Source: Dyella_B sp035277725
GTDB lineage: Bacteria > Pseudomonadota > Gammaproteobacteria > Xanthomonadales > Rhodanobacteraceae
Assembly: GCF_035277725.1 (NCBI RefSeq)
Contig: NZ_DATEJY010000065.1
Coordinates: forward strand, 1-64,000
DNA: 64,000 nucleotides
Direction of reading: 5' to 3'
Under the pieces are notes generated by a model that was not told where the DNA came from, made no database searches, and saw nothing but the letters and a program-made list of their open reading frames with translations. The translations under genes and the position numbers were made by a program. Of the stretch, positions 32,894-41,233 are shown piece after piece. The first letter of the stretch is position 1. Each line of letters opens with the position of its first letter.

Positions 32894-33907
32894 TCACGTT
32901 TTCGCCTCATGCTTTCCCCGTGCGTCCGGGTTGAGCAATGAAGGAGGATGTCCTGCATCGGGTCCATGACCCAGTGCAGCCAGCAGATTATCGGCCGCCA
33001 GTTGCGCCATCGCGCGGCGCGTATCGGCGCTGGCGCTGGCGATATGCGGGCTGAGCACGGCGTTGTCGAGTTCGCGCAAGGCAGGATGCACGGCAGGTTC
33101 GCCTTCGAAGACGTCAAGCCCTGCCGCTGCGAGTCGGCCTTCGCGCAAGGCAGCGGCCAGCGCGGCGTCATCGACGATGCCGCCGCGGGCGATATTCACC
33201 AGCACGGCGGTGGGCTTCATCAGTGCGAGTTCGGATGCGCCGATCGCGTGATGGTTCTGCGCGTTGTACGGCAGCACCAGCATCAGATGGTCGGCCCGCT
33301 TGAGCAGATCGTTTTTTTCCACCCAGGTAGCGCGGCATGCGTGTTCCGTATCTGCCGGCAAGCGCGAACGGTTGTGATAGAGCACCGGCATACCGAAACC
33401 CTGGGCACGCCGCGCAATCGCCTGACCAATGCGGCCCATGCCGAGGATGCCCAGCGTCTTGCCGTAGACGTCCAAACCCAGCCAGTCGTCGAAGCGCATG
33501 CCGCCGCGCCAGTGGCCCGCACGCAGCCAACGCTCCGCGCTGCTGACGCGCCGTGCTGCAGCGAGCAGCAGCGCCCACGCATAGTCGGCGGTGGTTTCGT
33601 TGAGCACGTCTGGCGTGTTGGTAGCCAGAATGCCGGCCGCGGTCAGCGCGGGCACATCGAGATTGTTGTAGCCCACGGCAAGGTTGGCGATCACGCGCAA
33701 GCGGCGGTTGCCGGCGATCACATCGGCGTCGATGCGGTCGCTCAAACCCATGAGGGCGCCATCGACGTCCGCAAGCTTTTCGCGCAATTCAGCCGCCGAA
33801 TGCTTGCGCTCGCTGGTCTCCGCTCGCACGTCCACGTACTGGGCCAGATGGTCCAGTACTTCCGGAAAGAGCGGGCGGGAAACCCAGACGTTGTGTTGCT
33901 TGCTCAT
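32894..33907 (-). CDS. D-isomer 2-hydroxyacid dehydrogenase, glyoxylate/hydroxypyruvate reductase type
   Basis: A 337-residue NAD(P)-dependent oxidoreductase. The Rossmann motif is LGILGMGRIGQAIARRAQG. Catalytic residues are Arg in VNIARGGIVDD, Glu in LDVFEGEPAVHP and His in LSPHIASASADTR. The overall pattern fits GhrB/glycerate dehydrogenase, reducing glyoxylate or hydroxypyruvate. It is followed at some distance by asd on the same strand, with no sign of coupling. Confidence 0.9.
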   Translation of the reverse strand: MSKQHNVWVSRPLFPEVLDHLAQYVDVRAETSERKHSAAELREKLADVDGALMGLSDRIDADVIAGNRRLRVIANLAVGYNNLDVPALTAAGILATNTPDVLNETTADYAWALLLAAARRVSSAERWLRAGHWRGGMRFDDWLGLDVYGKTLGILGMGRIGQAIARRAQGFGMPVLYHNRSRLPADTEHACRATWVEKNDLLKRADHLMLVLPYNAQNHHAIGASELALMKPTAVLVNIARGGIVDDAALAAALREGRLAAAGLDVFEGEPAVHPALRELDNAVLSPHIASASADTRRAMAQLAADNLLAALGHGPDAGHPPSLLNPDARGKHEAKT

Positions 33908-33950
33908 CGTATTTCTTTATAGCCGTGGAACCTGAAGATTCGGCTTCCAC

Positions 33951-33975
33951 GTAGGCTGGGATGACAATCCCAGCA
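33951..33975. repeat. Hairpin repeat family A, left half
   Basis: GTAGGCTGGGATGACAATCC with CAGC forms one complete left-hand hairpin without a partner, between aroC and the dehydrogenase gene. Confidence 0.7.
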
Positions 33976-34009
33976 TTTTTAAGCCCCTTGCAGCAGGGAT
34001 TGCGTTCGA

Positions 34010-35098
34010 TCAAGAAATGCGCGGTTTTATCTCGCCCACATCGCCACACTGCGCACGATGGCGCAAGGCGTGATCCATCAGCACCAGCGCCATCATGGCC
34101 TCCGCAATCGGCGTGGCGCGTATGCCGACGCAGGGATCGTGACGCCCCTTGGTGACCACGTCGACCGGCTCACCGGCCAGGTTCACGCTATGGCCGGGAA
34201 TCAGAATGCTCGAGGTGGGCTTGAGCGCGATCGAGGCACATACCGCCTGCCCCGTGCTGATGCCACCGAGAATGCCACCGGCATGGTTGGACGTAAAGCC
34301 GTCCATATGCATTTCGTCGCGATGCTGGCTGCCGCGCTGCGTTACCGCGGCAAAACCGTCGCCGATCTCCACGCCCTTTACGGCATTGATCGACATCAGC
34401 GCGGAAGCAAGGTCACCATCAAGCTTGCCGTAGATCGGCTCGCCCCAGCCTGGCGGCACGCCGTCGGCTTCGACATTGACGCGCGCGCCGACCGAGTCGC
34501 CGGACTTGCGCAGCGCGTCCATGTATTTCTCCAGTTCCGGCACCTGCGCTTCGTGCGGCCAGAAGAACGGATTCTGCTCAACCGCATCCCAGTCGAAGCC
34601 TTGCGGAACGACGTCACCCAACTGTGCCAGGTAGCCGCGCACGCGCACGCCATAGCGCTCGGCCAGCCACTTCTTGGCGATCACCGCCGCCGCCACGCGC
34701 ATGGTGGTCTCGCGCGCGGACGAACGGCCGCCGCCGCGGGGATCGCGGATGCCGTATTTCTGCCAATAGGTGTAATCGGCATGACCCGGGCGGAAGGTTT
34801 GCGCGATATCGCCGTAATCCTTGCTGCGCTGGTCGGTATTGCGGATCAATAGAGCGATCGGCGTGCCGGTGGTGCGGCCCTCATAGACGCCGGAAAGAAT
34901 CTCCACCTCATCCGCTTCCTTGCGCTGCGAGGTATGCCGGCTGCGGCCGGTGGCGCGGCGATCGAGGTCGGTGCGAAATTCCTCCGGCGCAATCGCCAGG
35001 CCAGGCGGACAACCGTCGATGACGCAGCCAATGGCCGGTCCGTGGCTTTCGCCGAAAGTGGTGACGGTAAAGAGCTTGCCGGTGGAATTGCTGGACAC
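34010..35098 (-). CDS. aroC: Chorismate synthase
   Basis: A 362-residue FMN-dependent enzyme that converts 5-enolpyruvylshikimate 3-phosphate to chorismate, feeding the trp genes nearby. Signatures seen are TTFGESHGPAIGCVIDGCPPG (given here as GESHGPAIGCVIDG), the Arg-rich loop RRATGRSRHTSQRKE, GGGRSSARETTMRVAA and GGILGGISTGQ. Start and length are standard. It is a single gene between repeats. Confidence 0.97.
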   Translation of the reverse strand: MSSNSTGKLFTVTTFGESHGPAIGCVIDGCPPGLAIAPEEFRTDLDRRATGRSRHTSQRKEADEVEILSGVYEGRTTGTPIALLIRNTDQRSKDYGDIAQTFRPGHADYTYWQKYGIRDPRGGGRSSARETTMRVAAAVIAKKWLAERYGVRVRGYLAQLGDVVPQGFDWDAVEQNPFFWPHEAQVPELEKYMDALRKSGDSVGARVNVEADGVPPGWGEPIYGKLDGDLASALMSINAVKGVEIGDGFAAVTQRGSQHRDEMHMDGFTSNHAGGILGGISTGQAVCASIALKPTSSILIPGHSVNLAGEPVDVVTKGRHDPCVGIRATPIAEAMMALVLMDHALRHRAQCGDVGEIKPRIS

Positions 35099-35219
35099 GT
35101 AGGGAACCGAAATGGCGGTGGGACTGACCTGGCCTCAGCCGGGGCGGTCTTGCATCTTGCCATGGGTGGAGGCCATGCGCTTATGAATCGTCGGCGCATG
35201 AGGCCACGCACACCGCCGC

Positions 35220-35284
35220 GTAGGCTGGGATGAAATCCCAGCATCGGGATTTGCAAAGAAAGCTGGGATTTCATCCCAGCCTAC
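35220..35284. repeat. Hairpin repeat family A, inverted pair
   Basis: GTAGGCTGGGATGAAATCCC and TCATCCCAGCCTAC flank about 20 bases. The prmB stop codon (TAG on the minus strand) starts 4 bases beyond it. Confidence 0.9.
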
Positions 35285-35288
35285 GGAG

Positions 35289-36284
35289 CTAACCGCGATT
35301 GCGCTCCAGCGCCGCCGCACGGATGGCATCGGCATGCTCGACCAGATCGCGCCGCTCCAGCGCAAACACGCCCATTTGCCCGACCTTGAACTCGATCCAC
35401 ACGAACGGCACGTCCGGCAGCAAGGCGACCAGGGCTTGCTCGCTCTCGCCGACCTCGACGATCAATAGCCCTTCTTCGGTAAGGTGATCGGCGGCTTCGT
35501 CGAGAATGCGCAGGCAGGCATCGAGGCCATCTTCGCCAGAGGTAAGGCCCAGCTTGGGCTCATGGCTGTATTCGCCCGGCAGCGCGGCGTATTCGTCTTC
35601 GGTGACGTACGGCGGGTTGGACACGATCAGGTCGTACTTGCGGCCCTGCACGCCCGCAAACAGATCCGAGCGGACCACCTCGACACGCTCGCCCACATGG
35701 ACCAAGCCCACGTTTTCGCGCGCCAGGGACAGCGCGTCATCGCTGATATCCACCACGTCCACCTGCCAGTGCGGGTTGTAGGCCGCCATGGCGATGCCGA
35801 TGCAGCCCGAACCGGTGCACAAGTCCAGCGCGCGCTCCACGTGCCGACCATCCAGCCACGGCGTAAAGCCGGACTCGATCAACTCGGCGATGGGCGAACG
35901 CGGCACCAGGGCACGGCGATCGCTCTTGAACTTGATGCCCGCGAACCAGGTTTCGCCAACCAGGTAAGCCACCGGCAGGCGTTCGCTGATGCGGCGTTCG
36001 ATCAGCTGCAGCACGCGTACGCGCTCTTCCTCGGTGAGCTTGCCGGCGCCGTAGGCCGGCGGAATGTCCGGCGGCAGATGCAGGCTGGCCAGCACCAGGT
36101 GGGTGGCTTCGTCGATCGGGTTGTCGTGACTGTGCCCGAAGGTGAGACCCGCTGCGGAAAAGCGGCTGGCGCCGTAGCGAATGAAGTCGATGATCGATGC
36201 GAGTTCGGCAGTCACGTGGGCACGGTCCGGCTTAGGGGTCGTGAAGTATAGCGACTCAAGGTCACGCGGCTCATGCAAGCCCAT
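35289..36284 (-). CDS. prmB: Ribosomal protein L3 N5-glutamine methyltransferase
   Basis: A 331-residue SAM-dependent enzyme that methylates a glutamine of ribosomal protein L3. The SAM-binding loop is ALDLCTGSGCIGIAMA, and the substrate-binding NPPY is in LIVSNPPYVTEDEY. The longer N-terminal domain (about 130 residues, with DEATHLVLASLHLPPD) separates PrmB from PrmC/HemK. It is divergent from psd with 55 bases between the starts. Confidence 0.94.
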   Translation of the reverse strand: MGLHEPRDLESLYFTTPKPDRAHVTAELASIIDFIRYGASRFSAAGLTFGHSHDNPIDEATHLVLASLHLPPDIPPAYGAGKLTEEERVRVLQLIERRISERLPVAYLVGETWFAGIKFKSDRRALVPRSPIAELIESGFTPWLDGRHVERALDLCTGSGCIGIAMAAYNPHWQVDVVDISDDALSLARENVGLVHVGERVEVVRSDLFAGVQGRKYDLIVSNPPYVTEDEYAALPGEYSHEPKLGLTSGEDGLDACLRILDEAADHLTEEGLLIVEVGESEQALVALLPDVPFVWIEFKVGQMGVFALERRDLVEHADAIRAAALERNRG

Positions 36285-36339
36285 GGGATGGCCTCCCCGG
36301 CGTCGTCAAGAATCGCCCCCGATTCCTTATACTTGCCGG

Positions 36340-37185
36340 ATGACTTTCAAGGTATTCCTGCAATACATCCTTCCCCATCGGGCGTTGTCACGCGTGGTCT
36401 ACTGGGCCACACGCTGGACCTTTGCGCCGTGGAAGAACTTTTTGATCGGCAAGATCGTGCACAGCTATCAGGTCGACATGACCGAAGCCGCCCAACCCGA
36501 TCCGTTTGCCTATTCTCATTTCAATGCGTTCTTCACGCGCAAATTGCGCCCCGATGCCCGCCGGGCAGATGCGGCTCCCGGCGCCCTGATTTCGCCTGCC
36601 GATGGCCGCATCAGCCAAGCGGGCCCCATTGACGACGGACGCATATTTCAGGCCAAAGGCCAGAGCTACACCGCCGCCGAACTGCTTGGCGACGAAGCAG
36701 CGGCCGCGCCCTATCGCAACGGCCGCTTCATCACCATCTATCTGTCGCCGCGCGACTATCACCGCGTGCACATGCCATTGCGCGGCAAGTTGAAGGAAAC
36801 CGTGCATATCCCGGGGCGCATCTTCAGCGTGGCACCATTTGCCGTGGATGCAATTCCCCGCCTGTTTGCGCGCAACGAACGACTGGTGTGTCACTTCGAA
36901 GGCGCGCATGGCCCGTTCGCCGTGGTGATGGTAGGCGCGATCCTGGTGTCGTCGGTAGCCACCGTGTGGGATGGCCTGGTGATCCCGCCGTATGCACCGT
37001 CGATTCGCCGCAAATCCTTCGAAGCACAGCACATCGAGCTGGATCGCTTCGCCGAGATGGCGCGCTTCAACATGGGCTCGACCGTGATCGTGCTGCTACC
37101 GGACGGCGTGGGCGAGCTGGATCCCCTTGCCGCGCAGCAAGTGATCAAGGTTGGCCAGCGATTAGGTGATATGCATCACACTTGA
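36340..37185 (+). CDS. psd: Phosphatidylserine decarboxylase proenzyme
   Basis: A 281-residue membrane-associated enzyme that makes phosphatidylethanolamine. It is made as a proenzyme cut at Gly-Ser in the motif FNMGSTVIVLL (LGST in E. coli), where the Ser becomes the pyruvoyl group. Other landmarks are ALISPADGRISQAG and YLSPRDYHRVHMPL, with the catalytic Asp/His. The ATG at 36340 gives the usual start MTFKVFLQYILPHRALSR; longer in-frame codons to 36181 run through prmB and are rejected. A hairpin follows 10 bases after the stop. Confidence 0.95.
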   Translation: MTFKVFLQYILPHRALSRVVYWATRWTFAPWKNFLIGKIVHSYQVDMTEAAQPDPFAYSHFNAFFTRKLRPDARRADAAPGALISPADGRISQAGPIDDGRIFQAKGQSYTAAELLGDEAAAAPYRNGRFITIYLSPRDYHRVHMPLRGKLKETVHIPGRIFSVAPFAVDAIPRLFARNERLVCHFEGAHGPFAVVMVGAILVSSVATVWDGLVIPPYAPSIRRKSFEAQHIELDRFAEMARFNMGSTVIVLLPDGVGELDPLAAQQVIKVGQRLGDMHHT

Positions 37186-37194
37186 AGCGCAAGA

Positions 37195-37220
37195 CAAGTC
37201 GTGATGACAAGCACGACTTG
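37195..37220 (+). terminator. psd terminator hairpin
   Basis: CAAGTCGTG and CACGACTTG are perfect 9-bp arms with an 8-base loop, 10 bases after psd. CCGCGTTTTG follows, a short U-run. Confidence 0.6.
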
Positions 37221-37336
37221 CCGCGTTTTGACATTTGTCGTCATTTTGTGACGTTTTCGGCGCCTAGCGTCGACATGGATGGCTATCCTCTTGCCCAATC
37301 CGCGCACCTGTGCGGACCTGTCCAACGAGGGGTCAC

Positions 37337-37777
37337 ATGCAGATTGTCACCCGCCTGATCGCGATGATTCGCGCCCGGCAGTTGCAGCGTCAGTTCCGGC
37401 ACATCGAACGCAGCATCTCCACCTTGCCTCAACGCACCCGCGCCCGCCTGGGCGTCATGACGCTGCGTGAAATCGGCCAAGCTTCCCGTTGCGAGTTTCC
37501 GCATCTGTACAGCACCTCGCCCGACCAGCGCTACAAGCCGTGGGGCCAGGGCACCGACATCGGCTTCAGCCGCGCCCAATCCGACAATCCCGAAGTCGCC
37601 TTGCGCGGCATCGCGCTGTGGCTGGCCGTGGCGTATCACGAAACCAAGGATTCGTCGTACAGCAGCCTGCAACCGCAACATCGCCAGTTTTTGCGCGTGC
37701 TGCGCGAATTGCGCGACGCCACTGGCGAACAGCCGGACACCATGGCGCAGTGGATGCGCTCAGGCGCGGCAGCCTGA
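37337..37777 (+). CDS. Conserved hypothetical protein, 146 aa
   Basis: A 146-residue soluble protein with no signal peptide. It opens MQIVTRLIAMIRARQLQRQF, a basic amphipathic helix, and contains RARLGVMTLREIGQAS, YSTSPDQRYKPWGQGTDIGF and ALWLAVAYHETKDS. I know no function. The ATG at 37337 has GAGGGG nearby; an in-frame ATG at 37310 is weaker. It has its own promoter region after the psd terminator. The codon use resembles neighbouring genes, so it looks native. Confidence 0.7.
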   Translation: MQIVTRLIAMIRARQLQRQFRHIERSISTLPQRTRARLGVMTLREIGQASRCEFPHLYSTSPDQRYKPWGQGTDIGFSRAQSDNPEVALRGIALWLAVAYHETKDSSYSSLQPQHRQFLRVLRELRDATGEQPDTMAQWMRSGAAA

Positions 37778-37856
37778 GCTTCTCTTGATGGTTTGAAAGC
37801 CGGCTGCGCTCATGCAACGCCGGCGCGGCGCACTGCGCCGCATGACAGGGGCGAGC

Positions 37857-37973
37857 GACGAGTAGCGAGGGCGTCACAGCCTTTGCTCCCGCCGCGGAAT
37901 TGAAACGGTGACTGACGAGGCGAGACACGGATGCTCCAGGCGGCGTCCGTTTCAAGCAACCTCGCTACTCGTC
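37857..37973. repeat. Nested inverted repeats, 117 bp
   Basis: The outer arms GACGAGTAGCGAGG (37857-37870) and CCTCGCTACTCGTC (37960-37973) match perfectly. The inner arms TTGAAACGG (37900-37908) and CCGTTTCAA (37947-37955) also match perfectly. The layout suggests a folded RNA or a palindromic mobile unit. Confidence 0.65.
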
Positions 37974-38001
37974 TCTCGGCCTTGAGATGGATATTACCTC
38001 C

Positions 38002-38039
38002 ATGGTCGTCATTCCCGCGAAAGCGGAAATGACGACCAT
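38002..38039. repeat. Family C hairpin with extended stem
   Basis: ATGGTCGTCATTCCCGC, a GAAA loop and GCGGAAATGACGACCAT pair almost completely. It lies between converging transcripts, before the transglycosylase stop. Confidence 0.75.
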
Positions 38040-38064
38040 GAGGTTACGAATTACATGCATTCGA

Positions 38065-39549
38065 TCAGCGGCAACTGGGCAATTTCAACACCTGCCCTGC
38101 CTTCACGTGATTGAACTTGAGGTTGTTCATGCGCGCGACCTCGGTCTCGCTGCTGCAACTGCCATGCTTGCGCACGATCGTCCCCAGCGTGTCGCCGCGG
38201 CGCACCGTGTAGCGCACCACCGGATCGGTTGCAGCGGGCGGATTGGGGAACACCGGCACCACCGCGTTATGCAGGTCGCTGGCGAGGATCGGCCATGGGC
38301 CATCGACGCAGCGCGCCGCATAGACCTTCTCCAGCGACTTGGGTATCTGCAGCACCGCACCCACCGGCTGCTCCTGCTGCGGATCGAGGCGCGGATTGAG
38401 ATTGCGCAAGGTGCGGAACCAGCCATCCGGCATGTCGTTGGCCGAACCCAGGCATACGGTGAGTTCCGAAATCGACGCGCTGCGCTTGAGCGTGATGCTG
38501 CCCTGCTGGCCATCCACACGCGGGAAGCGCAGGTTGTAGCTATCCGGATGCAGGAACAGCCAGGCAGCCGCCAGCACCGCTGGCACGTAGTCGCGCGTTT
38601 CCTGCGATACCTGCGCATAGATGCGCGGATCGTAGAAACTCACCGCGGTGTCGTCGCCGACCAGGCGGCGCATGCGCCCTTCGCCACCGTTATAGGCCGC
38701 CAGCGTCAGCTCCAGATTGTCGTTGAAGGCTTTCAACTGCTCGTTGACGTATTCGGCATTCGCGCGCGCCGATTCGGCTGGGTCGAAACGCGTGTCGAAG
38801 CCATCCTGCTCAGTCAGCCCGAAACGCAGGCCGGTGGCGTACATGAATTGCAGCGGGCCGGCCGCGCCGGAACGCGAGACCGCATGCACCTTGCCGCCGG
38901 ATTCCTTGGCCATGATGCCGAACAGCAAAGCCTCCGGCAGACCTTCGCTCTGGTATTGCGGCCACATCTCGTGACGCAGGAACTGATAGTTGACGTACGC
39001 ATCCATCAGATTGCCGCGCCACTGCGTCAGCCACATTTCCAGCGCGGCCTTCACCGGGCCGTTCATGGCGATCAGTTCGGAAAGCTGATGCCCGCGCAAC
39101 AACGTGACGCTGCGTTGCGCCTCCGGCAGGCTGCCGGCACCGGCTTCACCGGCGAGGGGCGCCAACGGCGGGCCGCTGGTTTCTTCGTCCGGGGTCTGGT
39201 CGCCGATAAAGCTGCCATCCTTCAAGCGCAACAGGTGATCGAACACCGAAAAGAAGCGCTGCGAGTCGCAACCCGGTGTGCCGCCGCAGCGCGCGGCGGC
39301 ATCGCGCAACTGGTCGAGCGAGGTGTCCAGCGTCTTTTGCGCTCCCTGCGTGTCGCCTGCGCGAATCTGCTGCAAGGCGGTTTCGTAGCTGCTGCTGGCC
39401 TGATCAAGCTGGCCGTATAAGGCGATGACGGTCGCGGATGGCGGCTTGGGCGTTACGCTGCCTTGAGTGGCTGCGCAGGCTGCCAGTTGCATCAGGGCTG
39501 CCACTGAGAAAACCAGGCGCAACGAACGTAGGGTGGAACGATAAGGCAT
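38065..39549 (-). CDS. Lytic transglycosylase lipoprotein with LysM, MltD-like
   Basis: A 494-residue outer-membrane lipoprotein. The signal sequence ends in the lipobox AALMQLAAC. An N-terminal helical region of about 170 residues is followed by an SLT domain (about 175-330): the catalytic Glu is in GIMAKESGGKVHAVSRSG, with GPLQFMYATG and TLAAYNGGEGRMRR. A degenerate and then a clear LysM (VRYTVRRGDTLGTIVRKHG) close the protein. It cuts peptidoglycan glycan strands to 1,6-anhydro products. The N-terminal helical part is longer than in E. coli MltD. Confidence 0.9.
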   Translation of the reverse strand: MPYRSTLRSLRLVFSVAALMQLAACAATQGSVTPKPPSATVIALYGQLDQASSSYETALQQIRAGDTQGAQKTLDTSLDQLRDAAARCGGTPGCDSQRFFSVFDHLLRLKDGSFIGDQTPDEETSGPPLAPLAGEAGAGSLPEAQRSVTLLRGHQLSELIAMNGPVKAALEMWLTQWRGNLMDAYVNYQFLRHEMWPQYQSEGLPEALLFGIMAKESGGKVHAVSRSGAAGPLQFMYATGLRFGLTEQDGFDTRFDPAESARANAEYVNEQLKAFNDNLELTLAAYNGGEGRMRRLVGDDTAVSFYDPRIYAQVSQETRDYVPAVLAAAWLFLHPDSYNLRFPRVDGQQGSITLKRSASISELTVCLGSANDMPDGWFRTLRNLNPRLDPQQEQPVGAVLQIPKSLEKVYAARCVDGPWPILASDLHNAVVPVFPNPPAATDPVVRYTVRRGDTLGTIVRKHGSCSSETEVARMNNLKFNHVKAGQVLKLPSCR

Positions 39550-39695
39550 GCGAGTTATACCGGGTACTGAAGAGCGCAGCCTAAGCCCGGCTGCGCGGGC
39601 AGACTCAAAACACGTTCTTGTCGATGTCGCGCGGTCTTTATTCGATACCGCGCGGCTACACCGCTAAAATCGGGCCCCAGTCTTTGGAGGCTTTC

Positions 39696-39842
39696 ATGCC
39701 AGACATTTGCGATAAACGCAACAATTGTTTGCGGAAAACGCGCTTTACCTACAACGGACATCGCTTGACCGCGGGCAGACGCGGTCTGCGTTGTTCGCTC
39801 GTACTTAATGATCTGGAAACTTCGGGCGTTGTATCACCATGA
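39696..39842 (+). CDS. Possible leader ORF overlapping greB, 48 codons
   Basis: A 48-residue ORF beginning MPDICDKRNNCLRKTRFTYN. It has an excellent Shine-Dalgarno (GGAGG, 6 bases before the ATG), and its TGA overlaps the greB ATG (ATGA). The peptide is basic with several Cys and Arg residues and has no family I know. A TAAAAT hexamer about 30 bases upstream could be a -10 element. It may be a real small protein or a leader peptide coupling translation to greB. Confidence 0.5.
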   Translation: MPDICDKRNNCLRKTRFTYNGHRLTAGRRGLRCSLVLNDLETSGVVSP

Positions 39843-40342
39843 CTCGCTGGCGTCCCCCTGCCCCCCGCTCCACCGCGATCATTACCCGCGAGGGCTTCGA
39901 AAAGCTCAAGAGCGAACTCGATCACCTGTGGCATACCCTGCGCCCGGAAGTGGTGAAAGCACTTGCCGCCGCCGCGGCCGAAGGCGATCGCTCGGAAAAC
40001 GCCGAGTACACCTACCGCAAGAAGCAACTCGGCGAAATCGACCGCCGCGTGCGCTACCTCAGCAAGCGCATTCCTTCCCTGAAAGTGGCCGAAGGCGCGC
40101 CCGCCGACCGTGAAACCGTGTTCTTCGGCGCGATCATCGAATTGGAAAACACCGATAACGGCGAGACGGCGCGCTACCGCATCGTCGGTCCGGACGAGAC
40201 CGATGCCAAGCGCGGCTGGATCAGTATCGATTCACCGCTGGCGCGCGCGGTGTTGAAGAAGAAGCTGGATGACGAGTTCGAAGCGGAGTTGCCGGCAGGC
40301 CGCACGCGATTCGCAGTCATCGCGGTGGAATACGACGTGTAG
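39839..40342 (+). CDS. greB: Transcription elongation factor GreB
   Basis: A 167-residue factor that enters the RNA polymerase secondary channel and stimulates cleavage of backtracked RNA. The coiled-coil domain (about 1-80) has ITREGFEKLKSELDHLW and EGDRSENAEYTYRKKQLG, the latter with the acidic tip (D-x-SENAEY). The globular FKBP-like domain has YRIVGPDETDAKRGWISIDSPLARAV. The basic character and sequence of the tip favour GreB over GreA. Its TAG stop lies in the first bases of a family B repeat. Confidence 0.93.
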   Translation: MTRWRPPAPRSTAIITREGFEKLKSELDHLWHTLRPEVVKALAAAAAEGDRSENAEYTYRKKQLGEIDRRVRYLSKRIPSLKVAEGAPADRETVFFGAIIELENTDNGETARYRIVGPDETDAKRGWISIDSPLARAVLKKKLDDEFEAELPAGRTRFAVIAVEYDV

Positions 40343-40412
40343 GTTGGGGCGCGAACCCCAACGTTCCGCTCCGTACAGTCATGGCGATGTTGGGGTTAGC
40401 ACCCCAACCTAC
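40339..40412. repeat. Family B hairpin pair bearing two gene stops
   Basis: GTAGGTTGGGGCGCGAACCC and TTAGCACCCCAACCTAC bound the copy. The left GTAG supplies the greB stop (40340-40342), and the right CTAC supplies the DUF3025 stop (40409-40411) on the other strand. Confidence 0.9.
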
Positions 40413-41221
40413 GCGAGGCGAAGCGGTGCGGGATAGTGCCGACCTTCTCGCAACGGCTGGTAACACGCTGCATGGCGATGAAAGGCTTCCTCCGCATTGC
40501 CTGGATGCCAACCTGGAATACCCGACAGCGGCAACGGCCGCAGCTCCAGCGGATCGCGCAACCAGCGCGCTTCAGCGATGGCCCGCGCACAACAGGCAAG
40601 CGCCTCTGAGCTGTCCGCCTCCTGCCCTGCCATCACCACCAGCGCCTTGCCCACCAGCAGCTTGCCCGGCGTCAATGCATGCTCCAGCAAGGCATGACCA
40701 AACAGCTCCACCGCCACCAGGCCTTCCACCCATGCCGAACGTCGGCGCCAAAACAGGGCGTACCAATCGTGTCGATCCCAGAGTTCCAGCAACCCGGGAT
40801 CTTTCACGGTCACGATGACACCAGCTTCGTCGAAATGCGTCTGCGCGCATTGCGGACGCGAACGTTCGCGCCGGCCGACCTGCGCGATCTCAGCCATCTG
40901 CTGGCGGTTGAGCGCGCGCTTCAGTTGCGGGTAACGCAACCAGATCATCGCGTTGAACAGGTCATGCCAGTTCGCCTCGCGCGTGGCGATCAAGCCACGC
41001 GTCGCGATGCGTTCCTCATAATGCAGCCCGTCTTCAAGCAATTCGCGCGTCTGCGCGACAAATCGCTCCGGTGCATGCAACGACCAGCGCGCATTGAGCT
41101 CGTCGATCGACGGCCAGCGCGCTCCCTGCAGCCAATCGGCGAATTCACCCCATTGCTTCAATGGCGCATGCGTGAAGACGACCGGATCGACCACCTCTCG
41201 CGCTGGCGCAACGTAACGCAC
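40409..41221 (-). CDS. DUF3025 protein
   Basis: A 270-residue soluble protein of the DUF3025 family, known only as conserved in beta- and gammaproteobacteria. Characteristic parts are LHYEERIATRGLIATREANWHD, shown in part as RIATRGLIATREANWHD, LFNAMIWLRYPQLKRALN, and FGHALLEHAL. The end carries IPGWHPGNAEEAFH. It uses a GTG start at 41221, 12 bases after rimO, so the two are probably one transcript. The stop codon is inside a family B repeat. The function is unknown. Confidence 0.87.
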   Translation of the reverse strand: MRYVAPAREVVDPVVFTHAPLKQWGEFADWLQGARWPSIDELNARWSLHAPERFVAQTRELLEDGLHYEERIATRGLIATREANWHDLFNAMIWLRYPQLKRALNRQQMAEIAQVGRRERSRPQCAQTHFDEAGVIVTVKDPGLLELWDRHDWYALFWRRRSAWVEGLVAVELFGHALLEHALTPGKLLVGKALVVMAGQEADSSEALACCARAIAEARWLRDPLELRPLPLSGIPGWHPGNAEEAFHRHAACYQPLREGRHYPAPLRLA

Positions 41222-41233
41222 GGCTACATGAGG

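Larger units (their letters stand above)
37778..38064. other. Gene-free stretch with nested inverted repeats
   Basis: This 287-base gap holds the nested palindrome at 37857-37973 and a family C hairpin at 38002-38039. I see no ORF or known RNA here. Confidence 0.5.

Noticed and set aside
37987..39420. Plus-strand ORF of 477 codons
   Set aside because: It is antisense to the MltD-like gene, which has a lipobox, an SLT domain and LysM.
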